Positions 1-13,122 of a stretch of DNA of 64,000 bases are shown piece after piece. Position numbers and translations under genes: made by a program. The DNA comes from Gymnorhina tibicen (taxonomy: Eukaryota > Chordata > Aves > Passeriformes > Artamidae). Position 1 is the first letter of the stretch. Each line of letters starts with the position of its first letter. Where the stretch lies: NCBI GenBank assembly GCA_013399875.1, contig VXAZ01001116.1, forward strand, positions 909,783 through 973,782. The letters are read 5' to 3'. The notes beneath the pieces were generated by a model. The model was given only the letters and a program-made list of their open reading frames with translations, was not told where the DNA came from and did no database searches.

Positions 1-944
1 TGTCTGGGGCAATTGCATCATTACTCAGCGTAAGTTCATACCCAGAGGGGAAAGTTCACTCTTTGAGAGCCCTAACTAGGGTAGATGAAACTCAGTCACT
101 GGGCCTATAGACAATTAATAATGCTCTCAATACATTTAGGCCATTTTTCTCTTTGTCTTTTATTCCGGGAGAGACAACCTTTATTATTTTATTAATTTGC
201 TTGCATTACTTAAAAAGTAATTAATGTACAGAGTAGATGGCTTGTGATATTTCTTCGCTGCCAGTATGAATTGACAAAATGGCTATGAAAGCTTGCCCAT
301 AGCTAGAGAGCGAGAGTCTGAACGATGGTGCTGCCAGCCCCAGCCATACTATAGGAAGGTGCCAGCATCCACCTGGCATATACCTAGCCTGGGGACAAGG
401 TCTGCCCTTTGGAGGAACATAGCAGAATTATATTCTCTCAAAAATATTACAATTACCATGGTCTTTCATTGATTCTGTGAGTTTGTAAATTTGGGCAAAT
501 AATTCTATTTCCTATACTCTCTACCGTGTCTTGAGGGGACTGAGCCATTTGAAGGTAAAAGGGTCAGGACTTTACTCCTTGGTTTTGGGTATATTATGTT
601 ATTTTAGCTCATCAATTTTCATGACTTCGTTTCTGTTCTTAAAAATCATTTCACGTGGATGTTTTGACCTCACAAACCAGCAGCCAGTATTACTCCCTGA
701 AGTGTCTTGAGAGGGGTGGAGGGCTGCTGTTTTCTGTGATTCTTACGGGAGTTTATTACTTGACTACAGTTCATGTCTGGCTAATACATATTTTCTCCAC
801 AGCCATCACTTTCAAAGCATCTTTTTCATTTGTTCCCCTTCCTTAAAAACTGTGCTCGGAGGTTTCCATTTATGCTTTCCATCTCCCACTGACTGTATAG
901 GATAGCTCCCAAAATAAAGTCAAACTCCTCACTGGACATAAACA
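1..944. other. Unique AT-rich non-coding sequence
   Basis: No gene, RNA gene or recognisable repeat is visible. The only frame of note is 63 codons (655-846, plus), hydrophobic and without a recognisable domain, and it looks like a chance frame. No promoter or CpG-rich block is seen. Confidence 0.6.
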
Positions 945-994
945 GCACTGGTCATACACTGGTCATACTGATCATACACTGGTCATACTGGTCA
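945..994. repeat. Short imperfect tandem repeat (CACTGGTCATA units)
   Basis: The motif CACTGGTCATA occurs three times within about 50 bases. Degenerate copies (CTGATCATA, CTGGTCAG) lie between and after them. The units are 9-11 bases long. This is a small local minisatellite-like duplication with no coding role apparent. Confidence 0.75.
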
Positions 995-3900
995 GGTGTC
1001 CAGCTGTGGGCTGTTTTGTGCAAGAACCATAATTTAAATTAGCCAAGAAAACACAAAAATGCATCATCATTCTTATTTTTTTTTTTATTTCTAAATACTT
1101 TCAGGTGACAAGAACAAAGCAATTATATGACACACTATTATAATAACAAAGTAACAAATATTTATAATTAATTAAAAGTACCAAAGCAAGGATTAGAATC
1201 TAAAACAAGAGCTGAGATGCTGTTTGCAGCAGCTGGATGTGGTGCACTGCTCCTCTCCCAGCATGAGACCCTCAAAATGTGCTAGGGTGTGGATTGCAAG
1301 TACCCCTCTGTGCTGCACTCCAGTAGGGGGAAACTGAATGTGTTTTCAGACACAATTAAAAATAACAAATGTTAATCCTTCTTAATTAGACTGTAGAACA
1401 CTTATCGCCAGCCTCCCCCAAAGCTTACTGGTGAAAGCAAACTATTTTGAGAGTATTTTTAATGTAAAAATTTTACAACTTGCTGAAATCTTTACCTCTG
1501 CTTTAGTAAGGCTGATGGCTTGAGACTGACCAATAGACCTCAGCCATGGAAGAAGGCTTGCATAGAATTTAAACTAGACAACTAGCAAAAGCATTTCAAA
1601 GAGAGCAATGGCCTTGAGCTGGCTTCAATCTACCCATTCCTTCTTGGCAACTGGGAACATTCCCCCATTGTGACAGTGAGCATATTATAGAGACTGGTAA
1701 TGGGAAATCACATTTGTACTGTGATTGAGCTGTGGCAGTTGCTATATTCTGGTAAATGTAATTTACATTTGTGTTATGTTTTCAGTATATTTTATCACTC
1801 TGCTAAATCAGAAATCCTATATAACATCTTCAAATGGGTAACTTTGACAGTAAGCCTTACACCCTTCACCCATGACATATCCAAGAGAAGCTGCTCAGGG
1901 AGTATTGAACTCCAAAGTATCTGTTTAATAATAAGACCATTTCAGTATTATGTTGTTCATAAATTTACATGGTTTTGAGTTTTGTCAGATAGTTTCTCAT
2001 CAGAGAAACTTATTTAAGTAAACGCTAGCAGCAATGACAACTGGCAAGTCTAATTACACTTGACAGAGTACAAGACAATCTTTTTTCTTCCTACCAGATG
2101 CTTCCACTGCTGTGTACTCCCTCATCTACTAATTCCTGCCCCCGGTAGAACTTATTAAGACACGCACCTGTCATTTGGTATATCACAAATATCTGGCAAG
2201 ACATGTAAAGTGTAGCAATGTGCAGCAGAAGTGCCAGTGTAAACAGCCTCCCTCTGTCACAGAAGACTAATTCCAGAAGTGAGGAATGATGTGGGATAGA
2301 TGCTTGTCACCAAGGCAAGGGGATGGATCTGCAGCGGAGGCAGTCAGGGGTTTGCATCCAAAAGGTATCAGGGTACATGCCTGCCCACACACTGTAGGGC
2401 TGATGTGCTCCTGTGATCCCCACACAGTCGTGTCTGTGCCTTCACCGCTCGAGTGTTCTCACAGACTCATGCTTGATTAAGCAGCGGAGGCAGACAGGAT
2501 GATCGGATGACTGCTGTGTTGTGGTACCGTGAGGTAAACTGGCTTGATGTTTCTGTTCCAGACAAATCACAGCATAACAATCTGTCAGCATGCACAGATA
2601 TATTCTCCCATTTTTCTTCATCCTTGTATGAATTTTTGTTTAATGTCACATTAGTTTGCCTTCAATGTATAGAATAAACTGACCTAATTTTTGCTGCCAG
2701 GCACAAGGAAAGCAGAGCAATAAAGGTACTCTGTGGGAGAAGGAAACATACCATATTTCAAAGATCCTGGAACAACATTCCTGATGTGGAGCAAGACGAT
2801 AAGAACAAGAAATGGCCATACACTGATAAGGAGGTTGGTAGTGTAAACTCTGCCAAGCTGAAATGTCACGTCATTGGGAAAATGCCCAAGCAATTCCTCA
2901 CCAGCTGATTGTGAAACACTTTCCACTTGTCCCAGCTGCTATCTACTGCAAAGGCTTACTACTGAATTCTGGGAAGCATTGAGACATGCAGATCTATAGA
3001 TCAAATTTGCCCAGTTTTATGTAAGTTTGTGTGAATACAAATCCGCTGTGATCTATCGGGGTAAGAGATGTGCTGGTGCTGATGGAGAGGCAAAATTCCC
3101 TTACCCTTATTCCTACTTCCTAATAAACCTACCCCAAACCATATTCAAAATGCAAAAATTTTAATTGGAGTTTAGAGCATTATGGGCTGCTGTTTGTTCT
3201 GCTTTATACAGAATGATAATTTGGGAAGTCTAGTTGAGCTATTTTGTGCCTTCTGGGGAAGGGGCATCAGTACATCCTCTTATTTATGCGCTGCAGACAA
3301 AAATCAGGAGGTTCCTTATTGTTGTGAGAATTAACCCAGTCCAGGAGCTTGTTACAGAGAAACAACCAACCAATGAGAAAACAAAATTAAAACAACCTAC
3401 TTATAAAGTTTAGGAGAAATCTTGCAGTCTAGAAGGTATGTTTTTCATATCTTCCCATCTCAAGAGCCAAGAGCTTTTATGATTACTAGTCCAGATATTT
3501 TGAGCCAAGAATTAGTTGTAACATTTCAAAAATAGGTTTTATATGCTAGAAAATAATTCGTACTTTAAGGGTCAGATATTTCAAAGTCTTCTAGAATTGA
3601 GAGACTGGGAATTTTTCCTTTCAATTGGCATAAAAGTTTCTATTTCTAGCCATATCCAATATAGTATATATGGGACATTAAAGCTCTGACATTTCTAGGC
3701 AAAGAAAATTTGTCACTGTTGTAGCACTGATTCTCACCTTTCTAATAGCTCACACAGGTGTCATTTTAGGAGAAACTCTGTGTCTGAAATGAAAAAGAGG
3801 AAATATTCGCTATATGGAGTTGTTCCTATTTGGGGACTGTTGAAGCAAAAGCTAGGTGATCAGGTTTGAGAAGCAGATAAAGTGGTTGAAGGTATATGAC

Positions 3901-5530
3901 AAATTCAAATATAAGGTATCCCTGTAAGTCAACTCCCCATCTCAAAATGTGCCACTATATATCATCTGTGAGATCTGTGTGTGAGCTCTGTTGATTGAGT
4001 ATTGAGGGACTGGGAGAGGCAGCAAATACAAAACTCAGCAGAGGTCAATTGCTCTGGTGCAGTTGAGTGGTAGGTCCAGCTTCCCTGTGAGTGTGTCCCT
4101 CCCCCAGGAAAGGAGCCCGTGTCCCCAGGCCTCACCCCATGAAACTGAACTCGTGGGGTTCAGAACCACGTTGGGCCAGTGCTTTGCCTGTCCCATCAGC
4201 ACAACAGTCTCTGGGAACTCAGCAAAAAACCAGGCTGGACTTCTACAAGACCCATGTTCTTCCTCCAGCCCCTTTGCTAATTTTTTACTAATAGCCTCAT
4301 CAGTCAGGAAGGGTTTGAGTAACCATTAACAGCTGTGCCAAAAGGGTCTCCCTGGGTCAGGACTGCGTGAGGCTGGATTACACGATCTCTGCCCCAAATC
4401 ACATACAAGAGAGCTCAGCTGCTGTACCGATTATATGTTTACTCTGCTACTACATGCTTGCACCGGGGAGGGGGAGGGGAAAGGAAGAAAATACATATGG
4501 GCTTTCTTACCATCTCCTGATGCAGATTGCCAGTGATAGTCAGGGTGAAATGGAAGAAATTATTTTTTTGTGCTAGCTTTTGACCGGTAAATGCATACAG
4601 AGTGCATCTAAGTTTTTAACTTTGAATAATTAGATTACTAAGTTGCTGTGATATCAGGAAAGTAAACATGTAGAAAGTGAGTATATAATATTTAAACAGT
4701 CATTTCCCCAGATTTTTTGCACATATAAATACAGCCCAGCCCCAACAGCCTTTACTTATCTACATGAACATACTGCTTTTGATGATAATGCACTCCCTAG
4801 TTTGTTCTTCCACTGGTTTACATTTCCTATAGCTAATTTTTCAAACACGTAACAGCACTGTAGTGCTTAGGCAATTATTTCCAACTTCTGGGCATATTTA
4901 TCAAGTGGAATCAAGTATTGATCATCTGTAGAGAAGGTCTCAACATTCCTTCATATTTTCCAGCTGGCCAGCTGGAGGGGAAGTTCATTTTTATCAGTGA
5001 ATTTAAAGCGGGGCTTGTGTTCCTGTTTTTAGACAAAATTCATCAGGCTCTATGGTTGCAGGTTTGTAACGAAACTCAGTCATACTGCCTGCTTTTCACA
5101 ACTGCTGCCATTGATTTATTTGGCTGTTCTGTTTCAAATTTGGCACATCATGTTTTTATCATGCTTAGATCAAAAGAGTTAGTGTGAAAGGAGATAACTG
5201 CTTTGTATGACAAAGATTATTTTAAGATTCTAAGACTAAGAACTTAATATATTTTCTGTTCATTTCTTTTTTAGCTGCATGTCAGCTAATTCAGTCAGAA
5301 CAAATTTCTGTCACCTAAACATCTCTTACCAGGAGAATCCTGCTACTTTCAGGGATGAAGATTTCCTTCCCAGCATGATTCACAGGCCCAGCATCACACC
5401 AGTATTAATGACCAGTGCTGCCTCTGCTCTTCAGCCTTTGCAGCTGAGGTCCTTATTGCCAAAGGCTTTTAAAGAATTGTGAATTCTAAAAAATTATGAC
5501 TTGTGTCACTATAAGACAGCAAATGTGTGT
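995..5530. other. Unique non-coding sequence
   Basis: No exon, RNA gene or well-preserved repeat was recognised. The stretch is AT-rich with a short T-rich run near 1075-1088. Overlapping frames of 90 and 66 codons on the same strand at 4057-4329 lie in a locally GC-richer patch and share no recognisable domain. They are most likely chance frames. Confidence 0.55.
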
Positions 5531-5663
5531 TAGTACCTCTGCTTTATAGATGAAAAACACAAAACTGGAGGGAAATAGGAAATTTACCTACTACCTTACC
5601 GGATAACCTGTGGGGAAGCTGTAAGTCTGTCTCCTGGTCTCCTTACTCTGTGTCTTAACCATA
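5531..5663 (+). mobile_element. MIR-like SINE remnant
   Basis: The order of motifs matches the core and 3' half of a MIR element in plus orientation. TTTATAGATGAAAAAC and AAACTGGAGGGA come first (MIR has TTTACAGATGAGGAAACTGAGG). CTGTAAGTCTG, CTCCTGGTCTCC and TACTCTGTGTCTTAACCA follow, where MIR has the cluster ending in GTGCTCTTAACCA. The copy is strongly diverged, as expected for an amniote-age SINE in a bird. It was recognised by eye from the consensus, so a RepeatMasker run should confirm it. Confidence 0.45.
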
Positions 5664-7727
5664 GATCCATCGTTACCATGCATTTCAAGGATATATTAGT
5701 ACTATTACTACTGCTGCTAATACCACTCTTTCAGCAGATGCCTTGTTTAACTGACAGAGGAAAGCATTCTATCTCCAGTTTTTGTCCTTCTGTCCTCTAT
5801 GTCGCAATGCAAAGGACTTTTTGGGTGAAAAAAACTATCTAAGAAGAGGTGTAACAAACTCCTTGGGCCTGTGTTTGTCCTGAGCAAGGACAAATTTGCA
5901 TTTCTGTAACGTGCATTCCATGTGATCATTCATCACGTATTTTCACTGAGAAACCTCCTGTGTAGGAGACTGCAGGAATGGAGCGTAAAAGGCATTAACA
6001 TTGAGAATTCACAGAAAACTGACATTTTTATACTGATTTCCCCACATTTGTTGTTTGTTTTGTGCATATGTAATGCCATGTTAAGAGTTGGGGGAGTTCA
6101 TAAGAAGCCTCAACAGGGCAGCTCACAGCTGGGAAGTGCCTCTAAGCCACAGAGTGGGTGATGAACCAGGTCCTCAGCACCTCTCGGGCACTGCCCCTCG
6201 AGGCAGTGCAAGGGCTGTGCCGCCACCACTCAGCCTTGGTCAAGGTGCACAGAGTCCCCTTGCAGACAACTTACCATATTCTCTCAATTACCTAATATTT
6301 AAGCAACAGAATCATCCTTTCTGACCAGTAAATACCTGGCTATGCCTGGAGGGGCAGGATGTTGCACAGGAGCAGTGGTGAGTGCTGCTCCTGAAGCACA
6401 GCAGCAGCAAGGAGGGCAGCCAGACTGGTCACAGCCAGAGGGACTGCCTAAACCAAAAGCTAGAAATACACTGTGAGCCACTTCTCTATTCTCCATCCAT
6501 TGCCTTATCATGTGATGTGTCCGGTTTGCTTTTAAATCATTTCAGAGATGTAACTTCTAACACTTTTTCTAGGGAAGCTATTTCACAGTCGATTACACGT
6601 CCTTGTTAAAATTATGGCTGGATTGTCAACTCAAATCTCCATTTGCTCACTTTCTTACCTTTATTTGCAATTATACCCCTGAGAAGTGCTCTAAACAATC
6701 TCCTAATGCCTCCTTGTTTGTATCTTTCAAGCACATGTAAACACTTATAGCAGTTTTGGACACCATGTGAGGCATCTTAAAATCTTTAGCTCGTAGGTGC
6801 TTTCTCCATGGATCATCCCCTCTAGCCTTTATGTTAGCCATTTTATCCTTCTTGAAGTTCTTTATAATTAGTCATCATCCTCCTAGGAAGGCTGGTGCCC
6901 AGGCCTGCATGCAAGCTGTAATTTGTACAACAAAGATTTCATATTCATAATGCTTCTAGGCTGCACATAGTTTTAAATTATGCTCAGTGTCCTACTTTCA
7001 CCAGTAATTGTATCTCTTTTTTTCCTAATCTTATACAGAAAGAGAAGTGAGCAGCTTTTCAGTTTAATTAGTTTGGTTTCTGACAGCCTAAATACGCAAT
7101 GCTGTAAAGTACTGTAAGGTTAAAAGATTTTCCTGGGGTGTATAGAACTGCAAAGAAAAAGACACACATTTTGCTTACAAAATAGAAGCAATGACACGAG
7201 GGATAATAAAATATTTTCCTTCCTTTGTTTTCTTAAAGCACACAACCACTTTAGAAACATGTGTTTGTCATCCTCACCCCTAAAATAAACTACACATAAA
7301 TATATTCCTAGTACCATCCAGACATTTTTCATGACCACATGACAGTCAGATGTCACAGACAAGATGCTCTCTGTTGGGACTCAGAACCTTCAGTGTCACT
7401 GCATGGTAGGAGTTCTCTCTGCATAACAAAATGAGTAAGATCTCTATAGAAGCTACTTGTAATGTTTTGGTAGAAAAATTATTTCTGGGAATCAACAAAT
7501 GACACTTTATATTGGAAAAAAAAAATATGTGCATGCTTTTATACCAATACTTGATTTCAGTTTCTTAATGTTATGTGAGAAACTGTATGAAAATTTTGGA
7601 CACTGTGGTAAAAATGAGCACACCCATACGCTATGGACTTCAGTATGATTTAGAGCAGTCAGGATGAAAATAACCTGGGATGATTCTGTGTAATTATTCA
7701 TTAGAACAACTATCATGAATATGTAGA
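5664..7727. other. Unique non-coding sequence
   Basis: No gene is recognised. Frames of up to 80 codons occur on both strands without recognisable domains. The part at about 6620-6960 vaguely resembles the 3' half of an old LINE read in reverse, but not well enough to call. Confidence 0.5.
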
Positions 7728-7747
7728 ATCATCATCATCATCATCAT
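7728..7747. repeat. (ATC)n microsatellite
   Basis: Between six and seven uninterrupted ATC trinucleotides. It lies in AT-rich non-coding sequence. Confidence 0.9.
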
Positions 7748-10700
7748 GTTGACTAAATTATGCAAAACCTCAAGTTAGGACCTGAGTTCTAAAAAATACA
7801 AGATCGTTTTCATATGCCTATCACAGGATCACCTGGACTCTCCAATTTTTCTCAAAAAAGAAGGAGAGCTGTTTTTTCCTTTCAGGTGAGCAGCCTTTTT
7901 GAAGTGCTCTAATCACAGCTGGTATCGTATCCATCTTCTACCCTCATTCAGTACAGTGAGATAAAAAATATGAACAAGTATGTGAGGAAAAAAATATATG
8001 AAAACCAAAGATGATAACTGTTTATGAACAGCACAGTAGAATCCAACTTCTGAAAGACATCGCTTCATTACCTTTCCCTACTGTACTTTCACTTGATGAT
8101 ATTTCCAACTCTGACCTTCTCAGTAAAATTTTACTCTCCTCAATATTTATTTCCTGGCATCTGGTTTTCATCTAGCTGCTGATTGAAACTCCAAAATCTA
8201 AAAGACTGCCTGCAAACTCCAACTCACTTAGAGCTACTGATCTGTGTTAGTAGTCTTCTATCTTTCACCCAAGCTCTTCTCCATCAGAATGCACAGGTTC
8301 AGGGCACCCAGGAGGGCTGAAGTTTGCTTCAGCAGTCCCTTACATCAGCCACGTGCTGCACAATGGGAGCTGGATGCAGGTCACTTTGTGGTCTGAGCTG
8401 AGACAGTGAATGGGGACTGCAATTCCAGGAGATGGTCTGATTAAAGCATCTAAGCCTTTCATCTATGCTTGAATCCTTGTTTTTAGAGTACAGTGCACTA
8501 GTTTTTAGATTCCCAGAGCACTAGGCTGCTCTGGAAAGCATCTGGACAACAGAGACCCAAGCACCTCTAAGGCAGGAGGTAAAGATGAGTTTAAAGAGGA
8601 AAAGAAGAATTCCATTTTTTTTATTCTCTCAAATATTCTCTCAAATGGATAAAAATAACCTTTAATTTTTATTTTATTCTACTTTAATTTTTTTTTGAAA
8701 GGAGAGGGGAAGAATATTGACATGGGACCATATCTCATAAGAGAAAGAAGGGATACACAGAGGCCATGTCTTCAAGATTTGTTACTAAACAAACCCTGCG
8801 ACAACTCTCCCCTTTGCATGACTGTCCCACATGTGTCACACCTGCTTACAAACTGCCAGAACCTGAACATGAGAAGACAAACACCTGAATGGGCCTCTTC
8901 TGAATGCGGTTTACCTGGAAGCCTTTTTCTGGATATTTGAGTACTTTTGAACACCAAAGTAAACTTATTAATGAGAATCGTGCTCAGTATGTAGCAACCA
9001 TAGACAGAAAACTGCAGGCAACTTCTGATGTAGTGCTGGCAGCAACAGCAGGGCAATGCCACCATTTTTCCTAAATGACACAGTAAAAGGCTGGATTCTG
9101 GCAAGGTCTGGTGTTCCTTGATACTTGGGCTGGCTAATTTGAATGGGATAAAATTTCAACCATTTCTACAGATCAAAGATACTGAAGTGTTTTTTCTTTA
9201 TGTCGTATTTGAGTGAATCTACTCTGGCAGAATTCCCTCTTCCTTGTGCTTTGTGTAAACTTTCCATTTATTAAATCTGATGCAAGTGTTCACAGACAAT
9301 ACAATTTCAATACCAGTTTTGTTCTATATCAGGTTTTGTATCTTACTCCGCAGTATCCAACTCAAAAGCCTTCTCAGAGTGCATGCAGCAATCTGATGAC
9401 TATCTATCCATCACATTCGCTGTGTCCATCCTTCTCCAGAGAAAGGTGTCTGCAGTGCACACACAATGCATCCTCGCCACTGCTGGGGTGTGCTGTGGCT
9501 GGCAGTGACAACTGCTGGGCAGGGCCCAGGGAATGGGTGTCCCTTCTCCACCCACCGGGAGGAAGAGACCTTCTGTCAGCACCTCAACTCTTCATTTCCA
9601 CTGAATCTTAGGTGTTAGCTACCAGCTGACAGCAACATTTTCATAAACAGACACACACTGGATGGATCAGAAAGAGTATTGCGGTCGTCAGTGAAAAAAT
9701 GTTTCAAGATAGTGCATCAATTGCAACTCAAAACTCCCTAAAATGAACATTGAAAAATGTTCAAGTACTTGGAATAGAAGGAAATGTCCTCCTCTGAAAA
9801 GTCTGTGAGTGTTTGACCGCTTTCATTTTGTGCAAGGTTGGAATTAAAGCAACACGAATATTGTCATAAATTGGGGAAAAGGTGAGCCTATAGGTGAGAA
9901 CAAAGATGAAACTGCTCTACTGTGAAGATTTTGTCTAATATGCAATTTGTATTCTTTCCATTACTGCTTACTTCCTAATCTTTACCGCAGAAAAATTAGC
10001 ATTGGAGAAAAGCCTCATAATCCACTGAGATGGACACTCAGAAAATAATGGCCATTAATTCAGAAAATGAATAAGCCTGTAATTCATCATAACTTCTCAA
10101 TTCTAGATTAAGATTAGATTAAGAGGACTCTATACTCTCAGTTTCCCCCATCCTTACTCCCCTTCTTTTTTTTCTCTTAGTTTTCGTTAAAGTCACTTCT
10201 ATTTCCCTTTAAAAACTTCAGGTTGTGTTTAGCAAAGTGGATGCTTTGTTTATAGGGCTCCTCATGTAACCTGGAACCACCAGGAGCTCTCCTATAATTA
10301 GCTCTGGTAGTGTGACTGTGCATTTCAATTTGAATACTTGACTGATCTTCCTCCACTTCTGAGACACGGCCTTCATACACACTTATTGCAGATATAGAGA
10401 TGAAAAAAAAAGAAGTAAAAAAAAATTTCCTAACTGTTTTCTCTTTACCTTAGTTTATTTTTTTGGATTCAAACTGGCTACTAGGCTTCTAAGAGTCCTT
10501 GAAATATTCTATGTTTGAGTTCTGCCGTGAGGCCAAGGAATGAATACACCAGGGAGCAAGGGAGCCCTCTTTGTGCCAGTTTTCCCAGTATTGATCTGTT
10601 TTCTATATTCTATGAAGGGACCATGCTGGCGACAGCCATTAACACACATGCACAGAAATGCTGACGTTGTTGCTGTTTGGCAGGCGTGCAGTTCCCGCTC

Positions 10701-12604
10701 GGTGAGCACAGCACTGCTAACCCTGAGACTGGTGTGCTTCCCACAGCAGTCCATGGGAGTCTGGAGCTGCTAGCAAGGAGCAAGGGCCAGATCTCATCAA
10801 ACGCACTATGTATTTCAAACATACACAGCATGCAAAGCTGCTGAGAGAAATCAGCATCAGTGAGTGTGCAATACTACGCATTTTAACGTAAATTTACTCT
10901 TTCACTGAGTTTGTGGCAGTGATCAAAAAAGTTGGGGTAGAGCTAGAATGCGAGTAACCTTTCTCCTCCCAGCACTTAACATGAAGCTATCACATATTTA
11001 AACAGCTCCTCCTTCTGGAACTGCAGTTGCTTGGGGAGATAGGTGCAAAAATGCTCGACAGATAATGCAGGCAGCACTGGCGAGCAGGGGTGCCCTGAGC
11101 AAAGAGCAAAGTGCTGCAGTCAATAGTTCCTGTGACGTCATCAACTGGAATAAAGCCTGGATAGTCCAAGCTGTGCTTTACTGGTAGCTTAACATCTTCA
11201 AAAGTAACCTCTTTGTGCTGCAGAAAGGTAGCTGCTCTGGGTTAAAGCACTGTCAGGCCCTGCAGAAGGGGTGGTGGTGTCCCCCAGGCAGTGAGAGCCA
11301 GACTGGGCAGACGCCGAGTACCCGGGGTGGGGAGCAGTCCATGTTGCTCACACCCAGCACGGCTGGTGGTGCGGCGCAGCACAGGGAAACACTTCTCAAG
11401 GCTTTGCCAGCCTTCCTCCTCTGAATCCACCAGCCTGTGTGGAGCCCGTGTATGTCCTTAAGAACGTGACAGCCACCTGGCGTCAGAGGAAGGGCAAGGA
11501 AGCCACTGTGGGTTTGGCCATCCTCTGAGAAACCAGACCTCTATGAAGTGTAGAATCTTCCTTACTTGGCCAGCTGCTGACTTGCTTACAGAGCAACCGA
11601 GGAGCGTGGACCAGGTGTAGGGTAGCTAATGGTGCCTAGTCCGGTAGCCTTTGGGCTTTCTTCGAGCACAGAGTCTCCCCCTGCTGTAGAGCTCTTGTCC
11701 TCATGCCTTTTATCTCTGCAAAACCCTGACGTGCCCTGTGCCCCCACATGCTTGGCAGCAGCCTGCTGTGACCCTGGCTGTACTCTGCCCTGCAGGGGAA
11801 CTACTGCTCTTTAGAAAGCTGTGATTCCTGTGCTGGGTCTGACATGTGGCAAAGGAATAAAGTATTTCTCATTACTGACATCCATGCCATTGTCTCACAG
11901 GTCCAGCCCACTACCTATATACATCTTTAAGTGCATGCAGACACAAACACCAGGAAAACAGCTTTCAGCTCAGCCCGGATCCTCTCCCCAGGAATGTGAT
12001 AATCCTGATCAGCTGATACTGTGGACAGACTTCACTTACTTGTCAAACAAGCTCTGCCACTAAATGAAATTAACAAATCCACTTCCAACCTCAAAAGGGA
12101 GTTTAACTTGCTGTTTCTTTAAATTAAGCCTGGACTGCCTGAAAGTTCTACTGAAGTGTCAGTAGGTATATTCCAAAAATTACATCTATAGAAATGACTG
12201 CCTTCCCCTCCTGCTTTTCTCTGTTCATCCATGTAGAATCTAATTCTGAAAAATAAAAGTTATCTGCTAATAATGGTCATCTAATCTCTATTCTGAGATC
12301 TGATAATCTGCAGGGCTGGCTCTAACAGCCTGGGTGAAGTGATTAACACTCAGTGATATACCAAAACATGGGGCAGATCCACACTTTGCCCAGATATTTT
12401 GCTCCAGACTATTCATCAAAAGCAAAGTTTTGTGCTGTGATACTGTTCAGTTGTGTAGCAAAAATCCTAGATTTTTTTCATAGCTCTGTGAAAATTAGTT
12501 GCATAATTCACTGCATATTTCAAACCTATCTTTATTTGAAGGCTCATGTCCATTTTCCAATTGTTCTTATGTTCGCAACACCTTAATAATAATTACAGGG
12601 AATA
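7748..12604. other. Unique non-coding sequence
   Basis: No gene or well-preserved repeat was recognised. A 132-codon frame (9213-9611, plus) starts with a hydrophobic stretch that could pass for a signal peptide. It shows no known domain, and a 60-codon frame overlaps it on the other strand, so I treat it as chance. Around 9980-10095 the sequence is repeat-free and rich in homeodomain-like cores (see findings). Frames at 10509-10831 overlap on both strands and are uninformative. Confidence 0.5.
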
Positions 12605-12709
12605 TCAGCCTTGGTCCTGCACAGCCACTCGCTCACTGCCACTCCAGCTGGAAGGCGAGAGAATGGGAAGAGTAAAAGTGAGAAAACTTGTGGATTGGGG
12701 TAAAGACAG

Positions 12710-12715
12710 TTTAAT
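12710..12715 (-). promoter_or_regulatory. LTR poly(A) signal ATTAAA
   Basis: On the minus strand ATTAAA precedes CTGTCTTTACCCC, the usual position of the R-region polyadenylation signal in this LTR family. It lies about 130 bases downstream of the degraded TATA box. Confidence 0.65.
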
Positions 12716-12844
12716 GGGACAGAAAAAGAAAAAAGAAAAATAATTCAAATATAAAAAACAAGTCATGCTCAAGGCAATTGCTCATCACTTGTTGACTGAT
12801 GCCCAGCCAGTTCCTCAGCAGTGGCCCCCAGCCAGCTTCCCCCG

Positions 12845-12853
12845 GCTTTACAT
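12845..12853 (-). promoter_or_regulatory. Degenerate LTR TATA box
   Basis: Minus-strand CATGTAAAG occupies the place where related LTR copies carry TATATAAAG. The flanks (ATGCTCAGC upstream, CCGGGGGAAGC downstream) agree. Two substitutions probably weaken or destroy the promoter. Confidence 0.5.
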
Positions 12854-13122
12854 GCTGAGCATGATGCCACGTGGTATGGAACACCCCTTGGGTCAGCTGG
12901 GGCCAGCTGTCCCAGCTGTCACTTCACAACTCCTTGTGCCCCGCCATTCTTCTCACTGGCAGGGCATGAGAAGATGAAAAGTCCTTGACTTGTATAAACA
13001 CTACTTAGCAACAACCAAACCATCAGTGTGTTATCAATATTAATATCATACTAAAACCAAAACACAGCCCTGTACCAGCTACTAGCAAGAAAATGAACTC
13101 TATCCCAGCCAAAAGCAAGACA

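Larger units (their letters stand above)
12605..13122 (-). mobile_element. Solo LTR of an endogenous retrovirus (avian ERVL-like family), 3' end truncated
   Basis: Read on the minus strand, the element begins at 13122 with TGTCTTGCTTTTGGCTGGGA and AGAGTTCATTTTCTTGCTAG. This closely resembles the start of a common avian ERV LTR. A U3 region follows, then a degraded TATA box, a poly(A) signal and a U5 that ends in the CACTCGCTCACTGCC-like stretch. The terminal bases (…TGACA) are missing at the low-coordinate end, so it is 3' truncated. No internal retroviral genes or second LTR lie next to it, so it is a solo LTR formed by recombination or truncation. No convincing target-site duplication is seen. 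The family assignment is from memory of LTR consensus features. Frames of 65 and 70 codons inside it are not genes. Confidence 0.8.

Noticed and set aside
9213..9611. 132-codon plus frame with hydrophobic N-terminus and Asn-X-Ser/Thr sites
   Set aside because: No known domain, an opposite-strand frame overlaps it, and the reading resembles translated non-coding DNA.
12546..12977. 65- and 70-codon plus frames
   Set aside because: They lie mainly inside an antisense LTR and have no coding character.
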